Shown here: piece after piece, positions 24,882 through 32,474 of the stretch | Position numbering within the stretch: position 1 is the first letter of the stretch | Layout: the number at the start of each line of letters is the position of its first letter | Origin: Microbacterium paraoxydans | Lineage (GTDB): Bacteria > Actinomycetota > Actinomycetes > Actinomycetales > Microbacteriaceae | Direction: 5' to 3' | Assembly (NCBI RefSeq): GCF_900105335.1 | Contig: NZ_LT629770.1 | Coordinates: 2,418,001-2,482,000, forward strand | DNA length: 64,000 nucleotides | Made by a program: the position numbers and the translations under genes | The notes under the pieces: model-generated | Told to the model about the DNA's origin: nothing | The model's input: only the letters and a program-made list of their open reading frames with translations | Databases searched by the model: none

Positions 24882-25508
24882 TCAGGAGTCCGGCTGACTC
24901 AGCGCCACCGTCACGCTCCGGGCGGCCTGATCCAGCGCGTTCTCGAGGTCGGTGACCACCGACGACGGGAGGACGCCGCCCTTGGCGACATGGGTGCGCA
25001 GGTCGGTGCGGATGCGGGCGCGGAAGGCGTTCACGACGGCGTCCGCGCGGTGCAGCTCCTCGCGGCTGGTCAGCCGTGCATCGTCGCCCGCGGTGCGCGG
25101 CCTGTTCTTCGCCGCCGCCCGGTCGTCCTTGGTGGCTGTCGCCAGGTCGGCGCGAAGGCTCTTCATCGCCTCCTGCACGCTCTGGCGCACCTCGTTCGCG
25201 ATGAGGCGGACGGTGTCGGTGATGCCCGCCTCGATGTCGGCGAGGTCGCTCTGGCGCGAGGCCAGCTCGGCGCGTCCGGCCTCGGTGATCGCATAGATCG
25301 TCGTGCGTCCGTCGACGGTCTTGGTGACCAGCCCCTCCTCCTCGAGCTTCGCGAGGCGCGGGTAGATGGTGCCGGCGCTCGGCGTGTACGTGCCACCGGT
25401 CCGATCCGTGAGGGACTGGATGATGCCGTAGCCGTGCTGCGGGGACTCCGCGAGCAGCGACAGCAGGTACAGGCGCAGATCGCCGTGGGAGAAGACCGCG
25501 GGGCTCAT
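24882..25508 (-). CDS. PadR-family regulator
   Basis: 208 residues. The winged helix (residues about 8-85) reads LRLYLLSLLAESPQHGYGII, then TYTPSAGTIYPRLAKLEEEG and TIYAITEAGRAEL, the PadR signature. A long helical C-terminal region follows, as in the PadR-s2-like class that dimerises through it. Its ATG overlaps the stop of the DUF4097 gene, so both are made from one mRNA. It probably represses its own operon through the CACGATATATCGTG palindrome at 26371. Confidence 0.88.
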   Translation of the reverse strand: MSPAVFSHGDLRLYLLSLLAESPQHGYGIIQSLTDRTGGTYTPSAGTIYPRLAKLEEEGLVTKTVDGRTTIYAITEAGRAELASRQSDLADIEAGITDTVRLIANEVRQSVQEAMKSLRADLATATKDDRAAAKNRPRTAGDDARLTSREELHRADAVVNAFRARIRTDLRTHVAKGGVLPSSVVTDLENALDQAARSVTVALSQPDS

Positions 25509-26344
25509 GCTTCCCACTCCGGGTCGTTCTCGATCGTCTGCGGGGCGCGGCGGAGGACCGTCACCCCTCCGGAGACGGAGTTGGCGCGGAGATCGACGAA
25601 CCGTCCCGCGAGCTCCCCGGTGGTGCCGTTGTACGTGCTCGGGCCGGACGAGCTGCGCTCGACGCCGTCGATGAGGAGACGGCCACTGAGCGAACGGATG
25701 ACGTAGTTCGCCGCGAGGGACTCGTCGAGCCGCACCGTGGTGCCGCCGGAGACCGAGTTCACGGTGATCGTGTTGACGTCGCCCGCCGCGTCCACCAGTG
25801 TCGCGCCGGAGACGATGTCGACCGTGGCCTTGCGGATGGCGCCCGTGACGGCCACGTCGCCGGAGACGCTGTTGGCGCTGAGCGAGCCGGTGAGGTTGCG
25901 GATCTGCACGTCGCCGGAGACCGAGTTCACGCTGAGGTCGCCGATGAGGGTGTCGACGATGATGTCGCCGGACACGGTGTTCAGGCGGGTGTCGTTGCGG
26001 ATGCCGGACACGAGGGCGCCGGCGCTCACGACGCCGAGGGTCAGGGCGATGCTGCGCGGGACGGCCACGCTCACCTCGGCGCGCGGACCGCCGGAGCCGA
26101 AGTTCCGGAACACCTCCAGGAAGTTGTCCCAGCCGAGCTGCGGGTGGTCGATCTCGACCTCGCCGTCGCGGGACTCGATCCGGAGGTCCTTCGTGGTGAC
26201 GCCGTGCACCTCGATCCTGATGCCGGGTTCGTCGTGGGCGATGACGTCGACCTGTCCGCCGACGAGGCCCACCTTGAGCCGGGTCGCGGAGGCGATGTCG
26301 ATGACGCGTTCCTCGCCGGGGGCGATGAGCCACTTCTCGGTCAT
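25505..26344 (-). CDS. DUF4097-type beta-solenoid protein
   Basis: 279 residues. It opens with MTEKWLIAPGEERVIDIAS and contains at least six short repeats of the NSVSGD type (NTVSGDIIVDTLIGDLSVN, NSVSGDVQIRNLTGSLSAN), a right-handed beta-solenoid typical of DUF4097. There is no signal peptide or membrane helix. Proteins of this family are commonly encoded directly upstream of a PadR gene, sometimes called adhesin-like, and the function is unknown. It is cotranscribed with padR by a four-base overlap. The start has AGGAG ten bases upstream. Confidence 0.8.
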   Translation of the reverse strand: MTEKWLIAPGEERVIDIASATRLKVGLVGGQVDVIAHDEPGIRIEVHGVTTKDLRIESRDGEVEIDHPQLGWDNFLEVFRNFGSGGPRAEVSVAVPRSIALTLGVVSAGALVSGIRNDTRLNTVSGDIIVDTLIGDLSVNSVSGDVQIRNLTGSLSANSVSGDVAVTGAIRKATVDIVSGATLVDAAGDVNTITVNSVSGGTTVRLDESLAANYVIRSLSGRLLIDGVERSSSGPSTYNGTTGELAGRFVDLRANSVSGGVTVLRRAPQTIENDPEWEA

Positions 26345-26370
26345 GTCTGCTTCTCCTGTGTCGAGGGATT

Positions 26371-26410
26371 CACGATATATCGTGTTGCCGTCACGATAAC
26401 ACGATATATC
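26371..26410 (-). promoter_or_regulatory. PadR-type operator pair
   Basis: A perfect 14-bp palindrome CACGATATATCGTG (26371-26384) and a second near-copy containing ACGATATATC (26401-26410) lie in front of the DUF4097-padR operon, with CACGATAA between. Two sites about 30 bp apart suggest cooperative autoregulation by PadR. Confidence 0.65.
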
Positions 26411-26497
26411 TCGATCTGGACACCCGCCTTCGCTTCGAATCGCCTGATTGGCCCCATTTCGGCCGGGAATCGAGCAAATCACGCGATTCGAACGAGG

Positions 26498-26528
26498 TTG
26501 ACCTTGACGTAACGGCAACTTCTACCGT
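26498..26528 (+). promoter_or_regulatory. MerR-type promoter with long spacer
   Basis: TTGACC (26498-26503) and TACCGT (26523-26528) are 19 bases apart. The spacer contains TTGACGTAACGGCAA, an imperfect palindrome. A 19-base spacer with a centred dyad is the hallmark of promoters activated by MerR-family proteins through DNA untwisting. It drives the MerR gene itself. Confidence 0.65.
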
Positions 26529-26558
26529 GGAGGGGAACGACACGGAAGGGTGGGCGGG

Positions 26559-27443
26559 ATGGACGAGAAGGACTGGTCGATCCAGGAGATCGCGCGACTG
26601 GCGGGGACGACGAGCCGCACGCTGCGGCACTACGACGACATCGGGTTGCTGCCTCCGTCGCGGATCGCAGCCAATGGCTATCGGCACTACGACGCGGCGT
26701 CGCTCGTGCGGTTGCAGCGGATCCTCCTGCTGCGGGAGCTCGGGCTCGGGCTGCCGCAGATCGCGGAGGTGCTGGGCCCTTCGACAGGCTCAGGGACCCA
26801 GGTCCGCGGCTCAGGGACCCAGGGCGGGGGCTCAGGGACCCAGGGCGGGGGCTCAGGGACCCAGGGTGGGGGCTCGGCGGCGGAGGCGTCGGCGCTTGAG
26901 ACGCATCTCGCGCTGCTGCGCGAGGAGCAGACCAGGCTGGCGCGGCAGATCGCGTCGGTCGAGTCCACCATCACGGCATTGAGAGGAGGTGAGAACCTCA
27001 TGGCAGAGAACATGTTCGACGGCTTCGACCACACGCAGTACAAGCAGGAGGTCGAGGACCGCTGGGGGAAGAAGGCCTACGCCGACAGCGACCGCTGGTG
27101 GCGCGGGATGAGCGACGCCGAGCGTGCCGAGTGGCAGCAGCGCGTGTCCGACCTCGGACGCGACTGGATCGCCGCGGCGGAGAGCGGTATCGATCCCGCG
27201 TCCGCCGAGGCGCAGGAGCTCGCGCGCCGTCACGTGGCCTGGCTCACGGGCATCCCGGGCACTCCCGCCGCCGCGCTCCGGCAGGGACCGGACGCGGGTG
27301 CCAAGGCCTACGTCATCGGTCTCGGCGAGATGTACGTCGCAGACCCGCGCTTCGGTGCGAACTACGCGACGTCCGCGGGCGGTACGCGCGGCGCGGAGTT
27401 CGTCCGCGACGCGCTCCGCATCTACGCGGAAGCCTCCCTCTGA
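26559..27443 (+). CDS. MerR-family regulator with TipAS-like domain and in-frame repeat insertion
   Basis: 294 residues from the ATG at 26559, with GGAAGG nine bases upstream. An in-frame GTG nine bases earlier abuts that box. Residues 5-71 are the MerR winged helix (WSIQEIARLAGTTSRTLRHY, IAANGYRHYDAASLVRLQRI). Residues about 72-107 are four heptads of the GSGTQGG type encoded by 21-bp repeats. A coiled-coil helix (ALETHLALLREEQTRLARQI) and a TipAS-like effector domain (from about residue 150) follow. TipAS-like domains bind small molecules, often covalently bound thiopeptides. The glycine-rich insert sits exactly between DNA-binding and dimerisation parts, so it may weaken or retune signal transfer. 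Confidence 0.85.
   Translation: MDEKDWSIQEIARLAGTTSRTLRHYDDIGLLPPSRIAANGYRHYDAASLVRLQRILLLRELGLGLPQIAEVLGPSTGSGTQVRGSGTQGGGSGTQGGGSGTQGGGSAAEASALETHLALLREEQTRLARQIASVESTITALRGGENLMAENMFDGFDHTQYKQEVEDRWGKKAYADSDRWWRGMSDAERAEWQQRVSDLGRDWIAAAESGIDPASAEAQELARRHVAWLTGIPGTPAAALRQGPDAGAKAYVIGLGEMYVADPRFGANYATSAGGTRGAEFVRDALRIYAEASL
26774..26880 (+). repeat. 21-bp tandem repeat inside the MerR gene, related to the intergenic repeat at 58.4 kb
   Basis: The first 29 bases (26774-26802) are identical to 58401-58429 and include CTTCGACAGGCTCAG. Units starting CTCAGGGACCCAGG occur at 26789, 26810, 26831 and 26852, each 21 bases, with a degenerate fifth at 26873. Because 21 is a multiple of three, the MerR frame stays open. 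Confidence 0.85.
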
Positions 27444-27455
27444 TCCGTCGAGCGG

Positions 27456-27519
27456 CCCCCTTGCGTGCGACCCACCCCGCTGCGGTCGTACTCAAGGGGG
27501 CGGCTCGCACGCAAGGGGG
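27456..27519. repeat. Long inverted repeat downstream of the MerR gene
   Basis: Arms of 18 bases (27456-27473 and 27502-27519) match at 17 positions, around TTGCGTGCGA, with a 28-base loop. It probably acts as a terminator for the MerR gene or as a REP-like element. Confidence 0.55.
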
Positions 27520-27544
27520 TGGATCGGGGGAGGAGGGGAGGGCG

Positions 27545-27550
27545 TAGGGT
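27545..27550 (+). promoter_or_regulatory. -10 element of a leaderless promoter
   Basis: TAGGGT, six bases, then the ATG at 27557. The spacing is the same as at purM and the lytS-type gene. Confidence 0.5.
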
Positions 27551-27556
27551 CGTGCC

Positions 27557-27940
27557 ATGACGGGGCGACGGAAGCGGGGGCGCGACGAACGCCCCGCGTC
27601 CGGAGCCTTCGCGGCGGCGGCGACGGCCTATGCGGCGAACTGCGCCCTCGGCGCCGCGGTGGCGGCGCGGCTCATCGACACGCGTCGTTTCCGCTGGGTG
27701 CACCACGCCCTCTACATCCTCACCTGCGCGACGACCGGACTCGCCGTCGTCGCCGGTCTCGCCACCCGCACGCCGCGCAGCCATCGCGCCGCCCTGGCCC
27801 TCCTCCCCGCCGCCGTCCCCCTGGCCGCGATCCCCTACGCCGGGACGCACACCCGGCGGCACCCGCTCGTCGCCGTCACGGCGGCGCCCTTCGTCCTCGC
27901 GGGCCTCGTGGTCTCGCGCCTCCCCTCCGACCGGAAGTGA
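27557..27940 (+). CDS. Small integral membrane protein, function unknown
   Basis: 127 residues. An Arg-rich N terminus is followed by about four hydrophobic segments (FAAAATAYAANCALGAAVAA, ALYILTCATTGLAVVAGL, ALALLPAAVPLAAIPYAG, LVAVTAAPFVLAGLVVS). I do not recognise a family. It is followed after four bases by the nitroreductase gene and is probably cotranscribed with it. The start is supported by the -10 hexamer upstream. Confidence 0.65.
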   Translation: MTGRRKRGRDERPASGAFAAAATAYAANCALGAAVAARLIDTRRFRWVHHALYILTCATTGLAVVAGLATRTPRSHRAALALLPAAVPLAAIPYAGTHTRRHPLVAVTAAPFVLAGLVVSRLPSDRK

Positions 27941-27944
27941 CCGC

Positions 27945-28750
27945 ATGGAACTGCTCGACGCCATCCGCCGCCGCAAGACCACGAACGGGGCCTTCCTGCC
28001 CGACCCCGTCTCCGAGGAGCACCAGCGCATCCTCCTGGAAGCGGCCGGGCGCGCGCCTCGCAGCTCAACAGCCAGCCCTGGCGCTTCGTGGTGATCGAGA
28101 ACAGGGACACGATCGACGAGATCGCGCGCATCTCCGGCGAGAGCATGACGGAGGCCATGTCGAACGGCACGTTCTTCGAGCGGTACAAGCCGTACTTCCG
28201 CTTCAGCCAGGAGGAGATGGAGGAGAAGCGCAGCGGCATGCTGTTCGACAAGCTCCCCGCGCCGCTTCGGCCCTTCACATCCCAGGTGTTCACCAAGCGC
28301 GGCCAGACGCTCATGAACACGTTCGGCGTGCCGAAGACGCTGGGCTCGGAGAACCGCAAGCTCGTCGCCGGATCGCCGCTGCTCCTGGGCGTCATGCTCG
28401 ACCGCAGCGAGTACCGGCCCGGGCAGCTGTCGTCGTTCTACTCCGTGTTCAGCATGGGGGCGGCCATGGAGAACGTCTGGCTGACCACGGTCGAGCTGGG
28501 CATGGGCATCCAGTTCATCTCGTTCCCGATGGAGGTGCCGGGGCGCTGGGACGAGATCGTGCGGCTGCTGCGGGTGCCCGACGACCTGGAGCTCATGGCC
28601 GTCTACCGGCTGGGCTACCTGCCGCCCGAGCAGCGCCGCCCGGCGATCGACTGGTCGAGCAGCCAGCGCAAGCTCGTGTCGCAGTACGTGTTCCGCGAGG
28701 ACTGCGACAGCCCGCAGCAGGGATGGGACGCTCCGCCGCCGCGGACCTGA
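27945..28750 (+). pseudogene. Nitroreductase family protein, frameshifted
   Basis: The start encodes [20 protein letters not shown] and LLEAAGRAP. The homologous continuation [15 protein letters not shown] lies in the +2-shifted frame from about 28058 to the TGA at 28748. Adding one C in the run at 28056-28057 restores a normal FMN-binding nitroreductase of about 268 residues (RRRKTT and QLNSQPWR are the FMN phosphate and loop motifs). The rest reads as intact and under selection, so this is either a very recent inactivation or a sequencing error in a short C run. If intact it would be a NAD(P)H-dependent oxidoreductase. Confidence 0.8.
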
Positions 28751-28751
28751 G

Positions 28752-30281
28752 TCAGGAGCCCCCGACCGTCCGCGGCACCTCAGGGAGATCGTTCAGCGCC
28801 GGTCCCTCGATGCGTGTGCCGTCCGCGGCGAACCGCGACGCGTGCAGCGGGCAGTCCCACGTGCACTCGGCGTCGTTCCAGTCGAGGATGCCGCCGAGGT
28901 GCGGGCACACCGCGCTGACGGCCCTGGTCACGCCGTCGACCGTGGAGATGGCGACCGGGCGACCGCCGCGATTCGCCACGACGCCTTCGCCCTCCGCGGG
29001 CTGCGGAACCGGGACCGGCGTGGTCTCGGCCTCGACCCAGCCTTTCGTGGCGGCGGCGGCCACCTTCGCGCCCTCGACGGCGCCGCGCGCGAGATCGGCG
29101 GGGACGGTGAGTCGGGTGCCGAGGCGCAGCATCCAGGACGGACGCTCGCTGCGCTTCGTCCCGATGATCTCCTCCGTGAGCCGCAGGGCCGCGGCGGGCG
29201 CGTTCGACAGCCCCCATTTCGCATGTCCGGTGGCGATGCGGATGCGCCCGAGGCCGCGCGGCAGCGCGCCGACGAACGGGATGAGGTTGTGTGACTGGTA
29301 GTCCTGCGCAGACCAGCGGTGCGTCTCCTCCGCATCCGGGAAGTGCAGGCGGGTCCAGTCCACCAGGTCGTCGATCGCCGCGGTCTCGCCGTCCGAGCGG
29401 CCGACCGGATGCCCGTTGCCGCCGACCACGAGCTGCGCGGTGTCGGCGGGGCCGTCGGCGGCGGACACCGGCCGGATGGACCGCGTCGGGCCGTCGGCCG
29501 AGATGAACGAACCCTCCGGCACCCCGCCGGAGACCCGGAACGAGACGCAGTACGACCGCATCCCGGCGACCTTGGAGAAGTACAGGCCCCGGTCGAGGAT
29601 CGGGGTCCCCGTCGCGAGGACGATGTGCTCGGCGAACATCGGGCCCGCCGTGGTCTCCACCCGGGGCTCCGGGAGGGCGTGCGCGCCGGTCACGCGGACG
29701 CCGGTGTGCAGCGTGCCGCCGCCCGCGAGGAACTCCTTCGCGAGCGCGTCGGCGACGGCGACAGGGTCGATCGTCACCTGCGAATCGAGGGCGACCGCGC
29801 CCGCGACGGGGAACGGCGTCGACAACTCGCCCGCGGTGAGCAGCCGCGTCGGCAGTCCCGCCTCCCGCGCGGCGGCATGTTGGGCTCTCACCGCCTCGAG
29901 CCCGTCCGGACCCTGGGCGTAGGTGTGGTCGGTCCGCTCGGTGTAGCTCAGGCCGGCGGTGTCGGCGAAACCGGTGAGCCACTCCATGCCGGCCCGGTTG
30001 GCGTCGACGTACGCCTGGACGAGCGCCGCCGGATGGTGCTTCCGGATGGTGGCGAGCTGCTGCCCCTGGAGGAGCGAGAGCTTGCCCGTGTTGCCGCCCG
30101 TCGACAGCTCCGCCACGTCCCCCGCGTCCACGACCACGACGTCGAGTCCGGCGCGGGTCAGGAGCACCGCGGTCGAGAGCCCGGTCAGGCCCGCCCCCAC
30201 GATCAGCACGTCGTGCTGCGCGCCGGGATCGAAGGGAGTGCCGTGGGGTGCGTCCTGGTCGACCTTCCAGAGGGGCTTCAT
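28752..30281 (-). CDS. FAD-dependent oxidoreductase with C-terminal Rieske domain
   Basis: 509 residues. A DAO-type FAD domain begins DVLIVGAGLTGLSTAVLLTR (GxGxxG) and ends with the second FAD contact (IRIATGHAKWGLSNAPAAA). Residues about 420-509 form a Rieske domain with CPHLGG and CPLHAS, the four ligands of a [2Fe-2S] cluster. This architecture (DadA-like plus Rieske) is common in soil bacteria. The substrate is not known, with amines or imino acids as candidates. The ATG at 30281 was chosen by family alignment (MKPLW..). Its Shine-Dalgarno is weak, and the frame extends upstream. Its stop is one base from the convergent nitroreductase stop. Confidence 0.85.
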   Translation of the reverse strand: MKPLWKVDQDAPHGTPFDPGAQHDVLIVGAGLTGLSTAVLLTRAGLDVVVVDAGDVAELSTGGNTGKLSLLQGQQLATIRKHHPAALVQAYVDANRAGMEWLTGFADTAGLSYTERTDHTYAQGPDGLEAVRAQHAAAREAGLPTRLLTAGELSTPFPVAGAVALDSQVTIDPVAVADALAKEFLAGGGTLHTGVRVTGAHALPEPRVETTAGPMFAEHIVLATGTPILDRGLYFSKVAGMRSYCVSFRVSGGVPEGSFISADGPTRSIRPVSAADGPADTAQLVVGGNGHPVGRSDGETAAIDDLVDWTRLHFPDAEETHRWSAQDYQSHNLIPFVGALPRGLGRIRIATGHAKWGLSNAPAAALRLTEEIIGTKRSERPSWMLRLGTRLTVPADLARGAVEGAKVAAAATKGWVEAETTPVPVPQPAEGEGVVANRGGRPVAISTVDGVTRAVSAVCPHLGGILDWNDAECTWDCPLHASRFAADGTRIEGPALNDLPEVPRTVGGS

Positions 30282-30321
30282 GCCGACAGTCAACGCCTGT
30301 CCCCGCCCCCACCCCAACGCC

Positions 30322-30350
30322 TTGACATCCGACGGTCGCGCTGTCATACG
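30322..30350 (+). promoter_or_regulatory. crcB operon promoter
   Basis: A consensus -35 box TTGACA (30322-30327) is followed 17 bases later by CATACG (or TCATAC at 16). The predicted start is within a few bases of the GTG at 30360, so the transcript is leaderless or nearly so. No fluoride riboswitch is seen. Confidence 0.5.
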
Positions 30351-30359
30351 GCGACTACA

Positions 30360-30743
30360 GTGGCGAGCGTGAGTCTCCGTCGTGTCCTGCTCGTCGCGCT
30401 CGGCGGCACGCTCGGGACGGCGGCGCGGCTGGGCCTCGGACTCCTCGTGGACGATCCCGGCGGTTTCCCCCTCGCGGTGCTGCTGGCCAACGTGCTGGGC
30501 GCCCTGCTCATCGGGGTCGTGGCGGCGCGGCTCCCGGCCTCGGCGGAGCTGCGGCTGCTGCTGGGCACCGGCGTCCTCGGCGGCTTCACGACCTACAGCG
30601 CCTTCATGACCGGCACGCTGGCTCTGTGGGGGTCGGCACCGCTCCTCGCTGCGGCGTATGCCGCAGGCAGCCTCGTCCTCGGTCTCCTCGCGGCAGCCGT
30701 GGGGCTCCGGGTGGGACGCCCGCGCCGGGGAGGGGCCGCGTGA
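30360..30743 (+). CDS. crcB: Fluoride ion channel subunit CrcB/Fluc
   Basis: 127 residues and four helices. Family motifs are GGTLGTAARLGLG in helix 1, NVLGALLIG in helix 2, and GGFTTYSAF with the conserved Phe/Thr/Ser of the fluoride path in helix 3. It exports fluoride across the cytoplasmic membrane. It is paired with a second crcB by a GTGA overlap, so the pair probably forms a heterodimer of opposite orientation, as in other Gram-positives with two genes. The start could be the GTG at 30360 or that at 30369. Confidence 0.92.
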   Translation: MASVSLRRVLLVALGGTLGTAARLGLGLLVDDPGGFPLAVLLANVLGALLIGVVAARLPASAELRLLLGTGVLGGFTTYSAFMTGTLALWGSAPLLAAAYAAGSLVLGLLAAAVGLRVGRPRRGGAA

Positions 30744-31099
30744 GTCCGCTGCTGTTCCTCGCCGCCGCGCTCGCCGGGGGCGTCGGCGCCGTCCTGCGCT
30801 ATCTCGTCGATGTCGGAGTCGCCCGGCTCGTCGGCCGTCGGTTCCCGTGGGGGATCCTCGTCGTCAACCTCACCGGCTCCTTCGCGCTGGGGCTCGTGAC
30901 GACGGCGCTGCCGGAGGCGGCGTTCGTGCTCGGGGCCGGTCTGCTCGGCGGCTACACGACCTTCAGCACCGCGATGCTCGACGCGGTCGCTCTGTGGCGA
31001 GACGGCGAGCGCGGCGCCGCTGTGTTCGACGCGGTCGGCATGCTCGTGCTCGGTCTCCTCGCCGCGGGACTGGGGCTGGCGCTGGGGGCTGCGCTCTAG
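30740..31099 (+). CDS. crcB: Fluoride ion channel subunit CrcB/Fluc, second copy
   Basis: 119 residues with GGVGAVLRYLVDVGVARL, NLTGSFALGLV and GGYTTFSTAMLDAV. It is closer to the canonical Fluc motif (GxxGAxxRY) than its partner. It overlaps the first copy by four bases. Confidence 0.93.
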   Translation: MSPLLFLAAALAGGVGAVLRYLVDVGVARLVGRRFPWGILVVNLTGSFALGLVTTALPEAAFVLGAGLLGGYTTFSTAMLDAVALWRDGERGAAVFDAVGMLVLGLLAAGLGLALGAAL

Positions 31100-31146
31100 C
31101 CGACGCTTGCGCAGAGCCGTCGGCGCGCGCTACTCTCACTGCTAAT

Positions 31147-31162
31147 CGTTTAACGCTAAACG
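31147..31162 (+). promoter_or_regulatory. LacI-family operator of the second sugar importer
   Basis: CGTTTAACGCTAAACG is a near-perfect palindrome with a CG centre, the usual LacI-family layout. It is clearly different from the GCGC-centred operator of the O-glycan locus. GGTTAAC follows directly. It lies 48 bases before the start of the binding-protein gene and is the likely site of the LacI protein encoded at 34324. Confidence 0.65.
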
Positions 31163-31210
31163 GTTAACATCGCGCACCGCCTTCTCGTGCACCCGTCAAA
31201 GGAGACCTCG

Positions 31211-32470
31211 ATGCCCCGCACCTCCCGCCGCGCCCTGGGCGCCCTCGCCGCCTCCGCGGCCGCCGTCCTGGCACTCTCCGCCTGCTCCTCCTCCGCCACC
31301 GGGGAGTCGGGCGGCGACATCACCCTCAGCTACGCGATCTGGGACGAGAACCAGAAGCCCGCGATGGAGGACATCGCCGCCGCGTACACCGAGGAGCACC
31401 CGAACGTCTCGATCGAGATCCAGGTCACGCCGTACAAGGAGTACTTCACCAAGCTCCAGACCGCGGTGACGGGCGGCTCGGCCGCCGACGTGTTCTGGAT
31501 GAACGGCCCGAATTTCCAGCTCTACGCCTCGAACGGCCAGCTCGCCCCGCTCGACGACGTGGACGCCGCCGACTACCCTCAGGGGCTCGTCGACCTCTAC
31601 ACCTACGACGACGCGCTCTACGGCGCCCCCAAGGACTTCGACACCGTCGCGCTCTGGTACAACAAGGCGCTGTTCGACGCCGCGGGGGTGGAGTACCCGA
31701 GCGCGGGCTGGACCTGGGACGACTTCCGTTCCGCGGCCGCGAAGCTGACCGACCCCGCGAAGGGCCAGTTCGGCGTCGCCGCCAGCCAGTACGGCCAGGA
31801 GAACTTCTACAACTCCATCGCGCAGGCCGGTGGCGAGGTCATCTCCGCGGACGGCACCGAGAGCGGATACGGCTCCCCCGAGGCTCTCGAGGGCATCGAG
31901 CTGTGGACCGACCTCATCGCCGACGGCTCCTCGCCCACGGCGCAGCAGATGACGGACACGAACCCGGAGGACTTCTTCCTGTCGGGCAAGGTCGCCATGT
32001 TCCAGAACGGCTCCTGGGCCGCCATCGCCTACGCGGACAACGCGGACATCGGCGGCAGCGTCGACGTGGCCCCGCTGCCGGCGGGTCCGGAGGGCAACCA
32101 GAGCGTGATCCACGGCGTCGGGAACGTCGCGAACGCCAAGAGCGCGCACGTGGAGGAGGCCAAGGACTTCGCCGCCTTCGCCAGCGGCGAGCAGGCCGCG
32201 AAGATCCAGGCCGAGACCGGCACCGTGATCCCCGCGTACAACGGCACGCAGCAGGCGTGGGTCGACGCCCTCCCGCAGTACGACCTGCAGGTCTACATCG
32301 ACGCGCTGGAGACGGCCGTCCCGTACCCCGTGTCGAAGAACACCTCCGCGTGGACGAGCATCGAGAGCGAGGTGCTGTCCCAGGTGTGGTCCGGAGCAGT
32401 GTCCCCGAAGGACGGCCTGCAGGACCTCGCCGCGCAGATGCAGACCGCGCTGGACGCCGAGCAGGAGTGA
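31211..32470 (+). CDS. ABC sugar-binding lipoprotein (family 1), second system
   Basis: 419 residues. The signal peptide ends in the lipobox ALSAC (Cys25). The mature part begins GGDITLSYAIWDENQKPAME and has the SBP family 1 core (FWMNGPNFQLYASNGQLAPL, FDTVALWYNKALFDAAGVEY). It binds an unknown mono- or oligosaccharide for the two permeases that follow. AAAGGAG lies eight bases before the ATG. The operon order is binding protein, MalF-type, MalG-type, LacI, dehydrogenase. Confidence 0.9.
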   Translation: MPRTSRRALGALAASAAAVLALSACSSSATGESGGDITLSYAIWDENQKPAMEDIAAAYTEEHPNVSIEIQVTPYKEYFTKLQTAVTGGSAADVFWMNGPNFQLYASNGQLAPLDDVDAADYPQGLVDLYTYDDALYGAPKDFDTVALWYNKALFDAAGVEYPSAGWTWDDFRSAAAKLTDPAKGQFGVAASQYGQENFYNSIAQAGGEVISADGTESGYGSPEALEGIELWTDLIADGSSPTAQQMTDTNPEDFFLSGKVAMFQNGSWAAIAYADNADIGGSVDVAPLPAGPEGNQSVIHGVGNVANAKSAHVEEAKDFAAFASGEQAAKIQAETGTVIPAYNGTQQAWVDALPQYDLQVYIDALETAVPYPVSKNTSAWTSIESEVLSQVWSGAVSPKDGLQDLAAQMQTALDAEQE

Positions 32471-32474
32471 CCGC

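Noticed and set aside
30250..30360. Fluoride riboswitch before crcB
   Set aside because: The predicted transcript starts at or near the GTG, leaving no room for an aptamer, and the characteristic conserved core was not seen.
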